A stretch of 64,000 bases of DNA from Protea cynaroides (taxonomy: Eukaryota > Streptophyta > Magnoliopsida > Proteales > Proteaceae): positions 29,808,902 to 29,872,901 of the forward strand of contig CM053267.1 of NCBI GenBank assembly GCA_028583415.1, in the 5' to 3' direction. The notes beneath the pieces are model-generated. The model ran no database searches and had not been told where the DNA came from. It saw only the letters and a program-made list of their open reading frames with translations. This document shows, piece after piece, positions 23,446 to 36,110 of this stretch (position 1 is the stretch's first letter; each line of letters opens with the position of its first letter). A program made the position numbers and the translations under genes.

Positions 23446-24526
23446 GTAACCACGTTACTCAGATGGTTGAACCATTTCACCCAAATAAGGTCATGATAAT
23501 CACCATATCATGACTTGGTTTGAAACTTTTTTGAAGAGTGGGAAAGTTATCATTTACAGTTAGTAGGCCGTAATTGACCCCTTATTAACAGATAATTACA
23601 TTTTCAAAATTTCTAAACTTATCTCAACAAAACATATTATAAATTTAGCACTTTTAAATTCTGTATTATGAATTCGTATCTATTTTCAACAAGAGGCAAC
23701 TTCTTAGTAACTTACTATGATTGAGAATAACGTACTATTTGTTGAGGAGATCCTTCTAGATAATCTAAAGCTTGAAGCAAGCTTGATCCTTCAATGGAGT
23801 AGAGAAGCATGGTTGAGGGACTTGACATAGGCATGACTCCATCTACTTAATTTGGTGCATTTTTGACATGTGAGTACGTAGGGTCAAGAGATCTCCAATC
23901 AGGTAGACTTTGGACAATCATTTGGACTGTAAACTTTGATACCTTCTCTTATGCTATCAAGCACCATTGATTTGAGAGCTAGTTTTGTAGAGATTCAGAA
24001 TATATATAATTTGATCACATGGAAGGCTATTGTATTTAAACATAAGTCTAAGCTTGAGTATCATCCAATCCCTTCGAGATTTTCTCTCCATTTATTTTCT
24101 TTTTGTCACCAGAAAGGCCTACTAATATTGACTAGGATCTCCCTAACTAATGAACAAAGCTCCACTCAGCAAATGGTTAAGGAGAAAATTATAGTCTGTA
24201 GGGAAAGAATTATTTTAGCTAAAAAATTAGGTTGCCCAGTTATTGAGAGAGCGGGCAATTACTATATCCGGAGCTGTTTTATGTGGACATAAAGGTAATT
24301 AGATTGTATCTTCACTGTTGGCCATCTCATTACCAAGGAGACTTTATTCTCAGGGTTTTCCTGCTTTGCCTTAATGTCAACAAAATAATATTGAAACAAG
24401 AAATGAATCAGAATTACCCAAAGAGGTTTAGTATTCAATATTTGAAATAGCTTACCTTGCAGTGACAATATAATCTATATCCTTCATTTCTTTGATCTAC
24501 AAAATACGACCCATAATATTGATTGC

Positions 24527-24531
<5 letters not shown>

Positions 24532-24570
<39 letters not shown>
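24532..24570. repeat. (GA)n microsatellite in intron 7 of unit A
   Basis: About 20 GA repeats. The same microsatellite stands at the matching intron position in unit B (45449-45478) and unit C (60631-60668). In A a solo LTR has landed inside it. Confidence 0.9.
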
Positions 24571-24574
<4 letters not shown>

Positions 24575-26846
24575 GACGAACTTGAGTTGATACTGAGAGG
24601 GGGGTGAATCAGTGTCTGAAAATTTTCTCTGATTTTCTTTTACTTTTTAATACTGCCTAGAGCTAATGAGGAACCAAACTTTCAACACATACACAAGCGT
24701 ATACAAATCTACCTTGTTACCACTTAGTAGCTAGGTTTACCAGATTTGCACACCCACACTGCAAGTCATTCCACGTACTCCAAAATATATCAGAAAAATA
24801 AAACAATGAACATAGGGATATTACGTGGTTCACCACCACAGTGTGTGATGGCTAGTCCACGGAGTAATGCCCAACGGGCTCCGTAGTTACTCAATATCCA
24901 GCTTTTAGTCTCTTAAAGACAATGATACTAACCCTAGATTTTCACAGTATAAAACTAAGAGGGCAAACAATGTCAAGATTCAGGCTATGACAGCCAATGT
25001 TCAGCACATGTTGCACACACCATGCTTAACCCACATCCACGAGAAGCAAATAATAATTTTTTAGGCTTATAATAATGCCTTATAATTTTTTCCCACTAGC
25101 TAGGCATTCAACAACTTTCACCTACGCTAGCATACAATATATTGAAAGCATAAATAGATAGGGAATTGAAAAATCTTACAAACAATGCTTTCGAATGGCA
25201 GACAATATCTCTAAAGCTTTACACTACTCTCAGGAACCTTCAACAGTCTTCAATGATGGCAGAACTTGATTCATAGAGCACACCTTACTCACAAGCTTCC
25301 AATCTCTTTCACACAATCCATAATCACCATGAATGTAAACATAAAAGCTTTACCAACCTCTCACCTGGATTTAACACTCCATTGATGTACAAAGGAGAGG
25401 TGGTTGGTGATAAATCACTCCCACAGGACACAAAACCCTAGAAAACCTCTGTATAGCTTCAAAATGTTGTTTTTGATTTTTTTTCCTCCTTCTTCTTTAC
25501 GACTCCCAATGACACCCAATAAATAAAGCATCGAATTTTGGACTAGGTGCAACTTGAGCCATCCAATTCTGAGTTAAGATGAAGAAGTTATGTCGGTTTG
25601 AAGTCCGACCAACAGAATTAAGAGAAATAGAATCTTTTGGAGCGTTCCCATGCCCCCGCGCTACACGGAATCACCGCCCGCCATATGCATTGTCGAGTTA
25701 TGATTGGCTCGTACAAAATCTTCAATGTGGGCAGTCCGATAACCTTAAAAAGGCGAGATCGCCTATTGTCCGTCGGATTGTTTCCATCGCGTCAGCGAAA
25801 GTTGGAAAGCCTCGAGACCATCTTATCTGGATTTGCTTGGCTATGCACCGTACACATGTCTCACCAAATCAAAGGTGGACCTTCACGTGACGTGGAGTAT
25901 TGTATTAACTTGCGAACGACCAATCAGAACTTGCGTGACAAAATCAAGACGCGACGACTGTGCCACACATTAGGCCACATTTTTTTGGGCCATTAGATTT
26001 GGATCTGACCTTGGTGCCTTTATTTTGGCCGTTGATCTCGCATATACTCATTTGTTACTTTTCAAAAATGCCCCTGTCATTATAGAAAATGACCTCTGGA
26101 ACCGGAGTTTCATTAAACAAACCCTGTAGAGAAGTTTTCTTCCCTAGAAGACCTCTCTCTAGATTGCTTGACTCTCTCTCTCTAGGAATTTTGTCAAACA
26201 GGTGATGCGTGCGCCATGTGCTATGCCAAGCCATGTGCATGGCTGCCTCTGCTGCGAGCCTTGCAACCTTGTGGGCATGCTGGCCTACGGCAAGGCATGC
26301 AGCAAGGCATGTTGATGCTGCTGGCCTTGGCTGGTGCACCTTGCTGCTGGTCATTAGACTGGCTGCCACTGTGGTGCCGCAGCCCTCTGCCAAATGGCTG
26401 CCATGGTGGCATGCCACCTTGGCATAGTAGGTCCCACCCATACTTTCTCTCTCCTCTTTCTCTCTCTTCTGATTCTCTCTCTTCAATTTATTATGCCACA
26501 ACATCAAAAAACACGAGAAACACGAACATTATAAAAAAAAACTTCAAAAACACTGCCAGACTAATAGAAACACTGCCACACTACCAGTGGGGCCCACACA
26601 TCAAACTCAGTGTAGAATCCCATTCAACTCACTACAGATCTGCTCAATCATTTTCTAGAAGCTATAGAATATTGTAGAACACATACACAGTGTTGTTCCA
26701 TCTTTGCCACAACACTAACACTCTCTCTCCTACACTAACACTTTCTCTCCTACACTGATGCTCTCTCTCCTTATTTCTCTGACTGAATGCTCATCAACTC
26801 TATCACATCTGTCAAGTTGCCAACAATAACAACACAAAGTCCAACA
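24571..26846. mobile_element. Solo LTR, ~2.3 kb, family 1 (unit A intron 7)
   Basis: Starts TGATGACG (ancestral TGTTGACC) and ends CCAACA. It is flanked by agaga at 24566-24570 and 26847-26851, within the GA tract. It aligns end to end with 41232-43836. Both contain gagaggggggtgaatc near the start, the block gtggttcaccaccacag followed by tgtgtgatggctagtcca, and a GC-rich gcatgcc-type stretch near the end. No internal domain, primer site or second LTR is present, so it is best read as a solo LTR. The GC-rich frames at 26209-26427 are repeat texture and not genes. Confidence 0.75.
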
Positions 26847-27642
26847 AGAGAGAGGCGCTATGGTCATTACCGGCTCATCAAAAATGATAACCAAAACACG
26901 GTGTTGTCCACTACTTTTCTCTACAATGTCAATTGCAACCTCGACTATCTAACATTGCAGCCTCGACTATAGGTGCAAAAATGTTGGCGCTTTAAACAAC
27001 AGAAGAAATCATATACAAGAATGAGTTCAGAAAGATGTAAAACATAATGGAATTATTAGAGTGCTAAAATTTGGTGGCACTAAAACTAAAACTATATATT
27101 GGAATAGTAAAGCACGACCAAATCATGGGTTGAACATATAAGCGAACTGAAATAATAAAATGGAATTGAAAAACAAAGGATGCCAACTATTGAATTCACA
27201 AAAACACTACATGTTTCATTTGGGAGTCTCCCCCAATCTTTACACCTTAAAGTGGTTCAGAAAGGGTATTAATTACAATTATTATGTTTTGTCACACTAA
27301 GCCTCTTTAGTATAATTAAACATCCTTCTTTAACTATAAAAAATTGCTCTATAATTATCTACAATGAAGAAGTGGAATTATAGAAATAAGAAAATTAAGG
27401 GTTTGTCAATGTCACATAAACAAGTATTCAAGTTGTATAACAAATGATACCAACCAGCCAACTTCACCTTTTGGGCAATCATTTTATAGCTTGTTAAAAC
27501 TTCTTCAAAGCCTTGGCAAGGAGTAAGATTACTGTGAAAACTGAACACACAATCACCCTTGGTGGTGACTTTAAATGATCAAAACAAACAAGTGATGTTA
27601 ATTGAAATGATTTGGCAAGTTACAGCATTAAAAATTTACGAT

Positions 27643-28350
27643 TGTTATGTGGGAAAAATCTCATCCATTTAAAATCTTACACGTGTCAAGCTTCGCCTTC
27701 GGAGCTTGATCGCTCGGAGTGTCTCGCACTCGGCATCCTGTATTCGGCCTATCATGCGCACGGCCCCTCATGCGCCCGGCCTCTCGGTTAGCGCTCGGAG
27801 TTACAGTCCTGCTCGGCTACGGTTCTCCGTCGGAAGCCAGAGTCCTAATGTGATTATGCTACCTCCGGGGAGTCCTTCTCCCGGTCTGATACGACACCGA
27901 CTATCCCAGTCGGCCATTACTCACACGTTGACACGTGTGAGGCTCAGAGCTGACCGACCTAGCTTCCTTGGCTAAGGTCTCCCACTCCTACTCGGAGTCT
28001 ACCACATGAGTGTCCCACAGAGCGACACGTGGCAATCCTATTGGCAGTCTACTCCCCTGAGTCCTGGTACCTCCATGCTTCTTCACAATCTATAAGTAGA
28101 GTTCATCCCTCAAGGTAAGTCCTAAGTTACAAGCTATTATCACTCATCCTTCTCACACGTTCAAACTCTCTCATCGTCTCACTCTCTCTAAACTGGAGAT
28201 AGCACCATGCTGTCTCTTAACTGTTTACTTTGAGAATCTGACTTAGGCATCGAAGTGTACCCAGGGCTTAGGCGCCCAACTCCTTTGTCTCATCTCTGTG
28301 ATTGCAGGTCATTCGGAGCGTGGATTGACGGGCGATTTCCAACCGTAACA
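27643..28350. mobile_element. Solo LTR, 708 bp (unit A intron 5)
   Basis: TGTTATGTGG…CCGTAACA, flanked by acgat (27638-27642) and acgac (28351-28355), a 5-bp duplication with one change. Units B (near 46250) and C (near 61450) have the uninterrupted site. The end region with gacttaggcatcgaagtgta and a following ttgcaggtcat is typical of gypsy-type (Tat/Athila-like) LTRs; the clade is inference. Confidence 0.8.
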
Positions 28351-29364
28351 ACGACCAGTACATGAAACAATGAAAAACAAAGATTTTTTTAACTGAAAAA
28401 GGAAAAAGACTGACCATCACCAAACCCATAACAATGAACCTTATTGTCTTTTGCAAAGGCAGACAAAGTGTTGCTAATGACATCAATAGTTTGTTGATAT
28501 GGATTAGGTGAACAGCCAAGATCATGCAGGCTTCGGTAATTGAATGAATGTATGCCTTCAAAACAACATACGATCATTGGCTTCCAAACAATAGAAGAAA
28601 AGAAACCAAAATAGTGAAAAACATGTGAAGATGTATTGCACTATATATGTTGTGAACACGCAAATTGTATTTGCCCATCATTAAGGAAGGAAGGTTCAAA
28701 ATTAGAAGGCCAATTTGGTGGGGGAAGAAAATAATTTTCCACAATGAGGGAAACAAGCTCAGTTGAGATGTATTTTTTCTGTTTTTATTGGGTTTTGAGC
28801 CTCTTTGCATTTGGAAGTGGGAGTGAGATGATAAAGATTGTTTTCATGAAGAGTTGTACGAGAATGTAAGAGGGCTCTTGGGAGCTGGGTGTTCACCAAG
28901 TTAGACAATTTTTGGTGAGTGGGGTGGAGGGGATTGTTCATAGGGGTCACTTGCATTTGTCTGATTTTGCTCATAATATTTTTAAGCACTCCTTATCCAA
29001 GATTTTTATCATCCAAGAAAGATCATTCTTTTGGAAAAGTTGTCAACAACTCAAATAAGTATAATTGGATCAACATCATCCACTAGGGTTAATATAAGAA
29101 GAGGAGTTCACAAGTACAACACTCAATGACATATATCTAGTCTTTTGGATCCTTTGGGCAATCACCTTGGCCCCCGAGCTTAATTTGTTGTTTGTTTTGG
29201 GTCTTTTTTGTCTATGTGACCCTTCCCATCTTGGGGTGTTTTAGGCATTGTATTTTGAGTTCTTAACCCCCACCTCTCCTTCTCCCCTTCCTCCTCCACC
29301 CCCTCTCTTTTTGGCAGGTTCCTTGTATAGCCCCGCTTTTAGAGAGGATCCAATGTAACCTTAT

Positions 29365-29369
<5 letters not shown>

Positions 29370-29398
<29 letters not shown>
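29370..29398. repeat. (CT)n microsatellite
   Basis: About 14 CT repeats in intron 4 of unit A. Confidence 0.9.
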
Positions 29399-29403
<5 letters not shown>

Positions 29404-30147
29404 ATGATCTAAGTATCAAATTAAAAAAAAGATAAAATATCAATTTCAATTTTTCAGTTGTAGACAAAGAATACCCATAACTCAATTTTATGATGTACTA
29501 CAAAATCATGAATTTGACTCTTTTTTCTCCAGACCTGATGTTATATTGTTCGCCCTGAAGTCTATTCCAATAATAAGATTTGGTGATTCTAAACCTGATT
29601 CCCTCAAGGCGGTTGAAATCTGTGAAAGACAAAGGCAAATTCAGGACTCCAATAAGTCTTTCATTGAAAGCAAAAGAAAAGAAGAAATAATATTATACAC
29701 ATAATTTGTGAAAGAAAACTCCTATACCAATACATCTATAAGAAAATATGTTAATAGGAAACACAAAGAAGGATCATTGGCATGGAGAAAATAGGAAAAG
29801 AAAAACAATCAGATGGAAAATTAAATGGCTTGGTAATGTGCCATTGGACAAATATTATAATGAAGATTCCAATTGTCCAATGTCTCATCTACCAGTTTTG
29901 GATATCATCTCAAAGATTTGTCTCACAATGATTTACCATGAATGGTTCATCCGACTTCCAACAAGTCCCAATGGCCTTATTTCCTCATTTTACAGTAAAT
30001 TTTAGTTCCTTTCTTCTTTATTTTGAATTTTCCTTCTTAGCTACATCAATGAATCAATTTAAATAAATCATAAAGCAGTCTAATACTAGTACAGATGATA
30101 GAAACTAACCAAGAGTGGCTGATTGGATTTGAGCTTGGCTGATTGGG

Positions 30148-30150
<3 letters not shown>

Positions 30151-30181
<31 letters not shown>
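30151..30181. repeat. (GA)n microsatellite next to the exon 3 donor, unit A
   Basis: About 15 GA repeats just beyond the exon 3 splice donor. The matching site in unit B (47945-48004) carries (GT)n-(GA)n. Confidence 0.85.
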
Positions 30182-30186
<5 letters not shown>

Positions 30187-31194
30187 AGTAAAAGACTTGT
30201 TCCTTGTTTTCAAGAAGCGTGATTGGGTTTGCAATATTTGATTAATTCTATTCTTATTTTCCTCTGCATTTCTTTTAGCCTCCTCCTCTATCTTTCTTTT
30301 AGCTGCCTCTGTCTTTCTTGTAACTATCTCCATTACCCTTCTTAAAACCTCCTCTTGTTCCTTTCTTGTGGCTTCCTCCACTGCCTTTCTTGTAGCATCC
30401 TCTACGATTCTTTTAACTACCTCATCTGCCTTTCTTTTAGCCTCTTCATATGCTTTTCTTGTAGCCTCCTCCATTGCCTTTTTATCCACCTCTGCCATTC
30501 TTTTAACCTCATCTTCTACTTTTCTTTTAACCTCCTCCTCTGCCTTTTTTTTTTTCCGAGTTCTCATCCCCTCCTCTCAAGCATTCGCAGGATAGCTGCT
30601 ATTAATTACCATTTTGCATTCTTATATTTTATTTGATTGAACTATCGATGTAATTAACAAACAATAAATGAGAGCAAAAAATTATGTTCAAACCTGGCAG
30701 CAGATATTATGGACCATTGTAGACAATTCTTGGGAATAGAAGCTGTTCTCAAAGCTTTTCAGGTGAGAATCAATCGCGGCCTAGGCAAATTATTATCAAT
30801 CAATTATTGTTATACATATATAGAACCAAGTAACTATGCAAAAGCATAAGCAAGAAGAGATCGAATATCAAATCACAATGACAAAGTTCATATAGCTGGT
30901 ACATAAGTATAGTAAAATCACAAGATAGATTATTACTAATAAAGAGAATCTATACTTGGTCAATAATGGTGGTACAGGACATGAGTATTTCATTGATGAG
31001 TTTGTGAAGAGATTTGACGTCTACCTTCTTACTGTCTGAAGCGTGGCTTTTTTTTACTGCATATTCATCCCACGTTTGTGAGATGGAGGTGCTTTTCATC
31101 CTCTCCATTTTCTTTCTTTATTTCTTTCTCTTGGTGTATTTCAATCGGAGAGAAGAAAGATGTCAGGTGAGTTTGACTACAAATGTGGGCAAGG

Positions 31195-31215
31195 AGCCTC
31201 GTTTTTATAAACCAT
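31195..31215 (-). promoter_or_regulatory. TATA box, unit A gene
   Basis: The minus strand reads ggtttataaaaacgagg at 31200-31216. It lies about 100 bp upstream of the ATG at 31106-31108, matching the position of the TATA boxes in unit B. Confidence 0.6.
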
Positions 31216-31515
31216 TATATAATGAGAATATGTTTCCGTGTGTTGAGGGTAAAGACTTAGGATTTTTAGAATGAATAAAGACATTATTTATTTTATTTTT
31301 TTTGAGGATAAGTAATCATAACTTTATTAAGAAAAAAAAAAAAGAAAAAGAAAAACTATAGAAGAAAAAGGTTCCGATTGTATTTTTTTTTATTCGTAAT
31401 AATGATGGTCAAACTAGTGTTTTTTTATGTATTAAAATATGTGTCTTTGCATCTCTTATAAATTGTTTTTATTTTTTTTATTTTTTTATTTTTTTGGTGA
31501 GGTGGGGTTTAAACT

Positions 31516-31745
31516 GGATCCACATCTTCTCCTCCCAAAGGTTTAGGAGGGGCTGTAACTCAGTTAGATGGTCGATACCTGGGACTTAGGTGAATCCGAG
31601 CCCTCCATCTAAGTCGAGAAGCCAAGCCTACAAGGGGGTGTCGATTAGGATAGAGGGTTCGGATTCACTAGAGCCTCATGTGTTGGCCATCCAACGGGAG
31701 TGCCGCCCCTCCTTCCCAACCTCTGGGAGGAGAGGATTTGAATAC
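31516..31745. mobile_element. Hairpin MITE copy 2
   Basis: Left end ggatccacatcttctcctcc, right end ggaggagaggatttgaatac; the halves pair along most of the length. It is flanked by ggtttaaact (31506-31515) and ggctgaaact (31746-31755), a 10-bp duplication with two changes. The empty site is seen upstream of unit B (gtggggctgaaacttgg, near 49903). Confidence 0.8.
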
Positions 31746-32448
31746 GGCTGAAACTAGCGCCAGCCTTCTAAGGTAAAAAAAAAAAAAAAGAAAAAAAAAA
31801 GAAGAAAAAAAAGACATAAACCAGAGTTTGGCCAAAGGACCAATTAATGCCATGGTCCATAGTTCAAGTAATTAGTATCATGCATGGATAGGCCGATTCA
31901 GATCGGTATTGGATAGGTCAATTCATATCGGTTGTAGACTTGACTAATCCCCGATCGGATTCTGTTTTAATATTATTATATATAATATTGGTCAAGTATT
32001 AATTTTCCATAAATCCGTACACCGATTTAATCCAGATTGGATGGATTTTAAACATGACCAATAGCGTATCAGAAATCTAAATTTAGCCTGAAGAAAACTA
32101 TAAAATTGCATGGATTCGATAGTTCTTGCATGGACGATTGGGTTCACCCATGCAATCACAACCTAATTATAGGGCATGCTTATGCTGTGCCTATGTCAAC
32201 AACGTCTCATGCCTGTGCCCATCCATACTTTGGTCCCACTGTTTAAGTCCAGCCCGCCGTAAGTACGGCCAGCCACGGTCGTATTCTATGTACAAGGAGA
32301 GGAAGTGATGTTTTATGTTCAGATCATATGCAAAAAAAAAAAAATGTTCTTTATACATTAAAATTGTTATATAATAACATATGCACGCAAGTATATCAAA
32401 TAGGGTGTGAATCGGTCAGTCCCGGTTGAGCCTAGGATTATGATCACA

Positions 32449-32680
32449 TATCCAAATCCTTTCTCCCCAGAGGTTAGTGAGGAGAAACGGTGGCACCGGT
32501 AGATGGCTGACACCTGGGACTCGGGTAAATCCTAGCCCTCCATCTGAGCCGACACCCCCTTGTCGGCTTAGCTTGTCGGCTAGGATGGAGGGCTTGGATT
32601 CACCTGAGACCCAGGTGTCGGCCATCTAACAGGGCCGCCTCCTCTCTTCCCGAACCTTTGGGAGGAGAAGATGTGGATCC
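32449..32680. mobile_element. Hairpin MITE copy 3
   Basis: Same family as 11654-11876. It is flanked by a perfect 10-bp duplication tatgatcaca (32439-32448, 32681-32690). The empty site is in unit B (cctagggttatgatcacacc, near 50662). Confidence 0.88.
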
Positions 32681-33375
32681 TATGATCACACCATTTAACT
32701 TATTGATCATCGTAAATTGGATATTGATCTACTCATAATTGGCCAATTGGTAGGTTATTGGTCTATGATCGGCTTATAGCAAACAAGTTATAATAATTGT
32801 AATCGGGTTCATGCTAATCGGTTCGATTTTGAATGATTAAATCATCGATTTTCAACCGTTATGTAACCACACAACCTATGACCTTTATTTATGGCTTCCG
32901 TCCTTTCTAACCTTTAATCATGTAGCGATGTGGGATTAAAGCCTTTGATGCAGCAAAGGAAATGAGTCTAGGGAGTGTGCAAAAAATAGTCCCACATCAG
33001 TTAAGAAAGAAGCCATCAGGGTCTCTCGCTACAAAAGGACACAATCTCTTCTAATAGGATCTCTACAACCAATTAGTTCCACATAATATTGTTTAATTTA
33101 CTAAATAATTAACAAATTATTTAACCGAGGCGAATAATACAAATTACTCGTACAAATATGCGTAAGCACTGCATTTTGTCTTCCATTTTTTTAGCAAGTG
33201 TTTTTTACCCTCAAAACTTTTCAATTTCATTTTTATATTTTCTTTTTGTGATTTTTTTTATTATTTTCTTTGAAAATAGGTGCAGCATTACCACATATAA
33301 AAACAAATTGGAAGAACTGTGATCGGAAGCAAAAACTCACATCGGTGTTTTTAGGTCGAGTTGAGTACCCCGGTA

Positions 33376-33690
33376 CCCCGGATCAGACCTCCGAAGATGC
33401 CGACCAAATCTCCATTCAGCCCAGTCTGTTGCTTCTCAATCAATATCTGCTTCTTCTCCTATTAAGGGTTCCTCTATGGCTAGGAGCTCTCTTATTGATC
33501 CAGATGGAGGATCTCTCGTTGATCTTGTGGCGCTGAAGAGTGAAAGAGCGTTAAAGAGAGGTGAGACCGAATCGATGCCCAAGGTCAAGCTTACGAAGAT
33601 TGATATTGAATGGTTCATGTACTCAGTGAGGGGTGGGCGAATCCCTTGAGAGGGAGGGATCATGAGGGGAGAAGTGATAGATGGGCAACA
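33376..33690 (+). pseudogene. ATP sulfurylase (plastid APS-type) N-terminal fragment
   Basis: The frame reads SSLIDPDGGSLVDLVALKSE followed by RALKRGETESMPKVKLTKID and IEW (33475-33613). A one-base shift then gives VHVLSEGWANPLRG. This is the conserved start of mature plant ATP sulfurylase (sulfate adenylyltransferase), which makes adenylyl sulfate in sulfate assimilation. The sequence before it could be transit-peptide coding (rich in S/P), which is weaker. The frameshift near 33614 and the loss of everything after about residue 70 make it a dead fragment. It sits in the spacer after unit A, on the opposite strand to the vWA genes. I saw no terminal repeats that explain its transfer. Confidence 0.8.
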
Positions 33691-34559
33691 CCCACGGCGG
33701 TGGAAACTTAACAGGTTTAGCATGCGAAGAAGAATGTCGGGGAGCGGCGACCACCGGTGGTTTTTGAGTGAGATTCAGTAATGAGAGCCAGTGAAGGTGA
33801 CTGTCATGGCGGGTTATAAGAGGACTTTTTCAATGAGATTCAATAGTCATGATCATGATCTCTGGATCCTCGACTAAAAGGAATTCGGTTGTAGAGATCT
33901 TCAGGAGCTCGACCAATATTGATCGAGAGAGTTGCAGAGAATGGGATGATTGAGTAGAGACGAGAGGGTGAGAGAGCAAGAAGGATGTCGTCGGCCATTG
34001 CCCGAGCCGGATCCATGGCCGGAGGGAGCTAGTAATTGGTCGGACATTTCCTCTGAGATTAATAAAGAAAATAAATTTTTATCCAACATCGAATATGAAA
34101 TAAAAGAAAATAAATTTCTAAGTTCTATAAAATTAAAAGAGATGGATAATTCTATCATTTATTAAATTAAAATGATGCCTTGTCATTGATTGAAAAACAT
34201 ATCTTATTAGAGAGAGTTTGATGGATACAACTTATCAAAAATAGGAGGTGTTAAAGATATTATCGTAACCTATAGGAGGTGTGACAGATATTTTTTCAAA
34301 AGAGAAATACAAAAATAAGGAGGATAGAAAATTAAAAAATCAATTAAAGAATGAAAAGAAAGAAAGAAGATTATATTTGTGGAAAATGAATTAAAAGAGT
34401 TGGGGGGGGGGGGAGAATGTTTGGTTTTACGTCGAATCATAGAATTGTTTTGTTTTTAATAATCATAATAATAATAATATAATAAGAGAATTTTGGGATT
34501 CTTTAATATGGTTCACCACTTAGGAAAGAAGGTAAAACTTCACAAGGGCAGTGGGTAAG
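33691..34559. other. Spacer between units A and B, no gene recognised
   Basis: GC-richer to about 34040, then AT-rich. Short frames on both strands lack domains. The GC-richer part may belong with the ATP-sulfurylase fragment as one transferred block. Confidence 0.4.
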
Positions 34560-34844
34560 AGTCTTTTAGGTGTTTAGGTATAAAAGGAACATTTGGAACT
34601 ACCCAAAAAATAAAAAACAAGGAACATTTGGTTTGTAAAAAGAGGATTATTTTTTTTGGAGAAAAGGAGACGGAGAGGAAGGAACTCAGTGGCAATTGAG
34701 TAGTAAATTATTTTTATTTGAAAAGCTCTGGTCTCTATCAATTCAACAAAATTTTAATGTGTCCTTCACATCCGGTGACATCTTTATTGATTCGGTTACC
34801 TTTTGTTCTCTTCGATGATTTCTTTTTGTCAGATTCTCAATGGC

Positions 34845-34878
<34 letters not shown>

Positions 34879-35331
34879 AGTTTCATCAGTTTCTTCAGAT
34901 CAGGTGAAGAGATGTCCTTTTGATTGTTGATCTACTTTTACAATTGCTTGAAAACTTTAGTCTTCGATTCTTTTTTGATCAATTCCGATGATGACGAAGA
35001 GTTCTTCTGGTTCCATCTCGATCAATTCCAACAGTGACAAAGTTCTTCTTTTTCTTAAACACCTCCGGCAGTGAAGATTTGTCATGCTATTTCAGTTTCT
35101 AAGTATCTTATTTTGCCATCCATCTTTTAATGGGTGTTTTATGATCTTGTATAGGCATGTCCATTCATTTCTGACCATGCATAAAAAAAATAAAAAAAAA
35201 GATCTTATAATTTTATAAAAATCCAAAAGAAAGAAGAAGAAAAAAAGACGAAAAAGAAGAGGAAATAAAATAAAAAAATCAATTAATGAGGGAAATAAAA
35301 AGGGGGGGCAAATTGATAAGTTTTTTGTTTT

Positions 35332-35364
<33 letters not shown>

Positions 35365-36110
35365 GAAAAAAAAGAATTTTTTTGGGTTACTTAATATGGT
35401 TTTTCTTTTTGGTAAAATCTTTTATATGGTTCATGACATAGGAAAAAATGTAAAACTTTGCAAGGGAAGAGGGCAAGAGAGTCTTTTAGGTGTGTAGGTA
35501 TAAAAGGGACATCTGGTTCATTTGTAATGGAAGATTATTTTTTGAAAAAAAGGAGACGAGGAGGGAACTCAGTGGCAATTGACTTATAATTTTTTTTTTT
35601 TTTTTTTGGAAGCTTTGATCTCTCTACCAATCCGATGAAATTTCAGTCGTGTCCTTCACATCCAATGACATCTCTATTGATCGGGTTACCTTTTTTTCTC
35701 CTCGGAGATTTCTTCTCGTGGATTCTTGGTAGCAACTCCCTTTTTTTTTTAATTTTTTTTTTAATTTTTTTGAGAATTTCTCATCTCAAAGCTTCATCAG
35801 TCACTTTTGATTAGCTCGAGTGATGTCCCTCTGATTGTTGATCTACTTCTACAGTTGCTCGGAAAACTTCAGTCTGTAGTTCTTTCTCAATTATTTGTGA
35901 CATAAAGATATTTGGATCTCATCATTTTGTAAGAAAATATTAAAAAAAAAAAAAAACTCAAAGAGGAGGAAAAAAAAAATCAATTACAAGGGGAGAAGTA
36001 AGAAAGAAGATTCAACTCGTGAAAAGTATCTTCATGTGTCAAGACTCGAGTATAAAGACTTAGGATTATTAGAATAAATAAAGATTTTTTTTCTTTTGGA
36101 TAAATAATAA
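34560..36110. repeat. Two copies of a T-rich spacer repeat (also at 52150-53180)
   Basis: The block with gtccttcacatc…gacatctttattgat…cggttaccttttgttct…gatttctttttgtcagattctc occurs at about 34750-34950, 35640-35900 and 52290-52560. A further partial copy lies at 52920-53180. Each includes a long poly-T and a following tttgattgttgatctacttc. They are non-coding and spread by spacer duplication. Confidence 0.75.

Larger units (their letters stand above)
12074..31108 (-). pseudogene. RGLG-like copine/vWA gene, unit A (inactivated)
   Basis: Homologous exons in order on the minus strand: 1 (31025-31108), 2 (30694-30780), 3 (30197-30595), 4 (29535-29619), 5 (28415-28555), 6 (27455-27568), 7 (26871-26989), 8 (24456-24496), 10 (12232-12359), 11 (12074-12134). 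Exon 9, which encodes the GVGDGPW strand in units B and C, is deleted at about 12460. Exon 7 carries an internal ~21-bp duplication that produces a stop. Exon 3 has a run of 11 A that shifts frame near its start, and a second shift near its end. The MIDAS DxSxS motif of the vWA domain reads DFRAN here, so metal binding would be lost. The acceptor of the optional last exon is also mutated (GCAA for GCAG). Intron 8 is swollen by a 10.8-kb nested LTR insertion. Exons 1, 2, 5, 8 and 10 remain open, so decay is recent or mosaic. A pseudogene call is well supported; transcripts could still exist. Confidence 0.85.
10638..33190. repeat. Tandem duplication unit A (vWA/RGLG-like paralogue locus)
   Basis: Sequence from about 10638 (ctatggttctggaag...) to about 33190 aligns in order with 39025-51185 (unit B), and its first part with 57855-64000 (unit C). 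Similarity covers exons, introns and upstream DNA. It is interrupted by insertions private to A: a LINE tail, hairpin elements, a nested LTR element and two solo LTRs. Boundaries are approximate because similarity fades rather than stopping at a repeat. Confidence 0.85.

Noticed and set aside
26209..26677. Overlapping frames on both strands in GC-richer DNA
   Set aside because: They lie in a solo LTR, and the equivalent region of the other copy (43112-43609) has different, unrelated frames.
28981..29400. Possible separate gene downstream of a CT microsatellite
   Set aside because: The region aligns with intron 4 of units B and C and has no open frame of note.
30046..30567. A free-standing 173-aa K/E-rich coiled-coil gene
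   Set aside because: It is exon 3 of the unit A vWA pseudogene read in a shifted frame and running on through the donor into the GA microsatellite.
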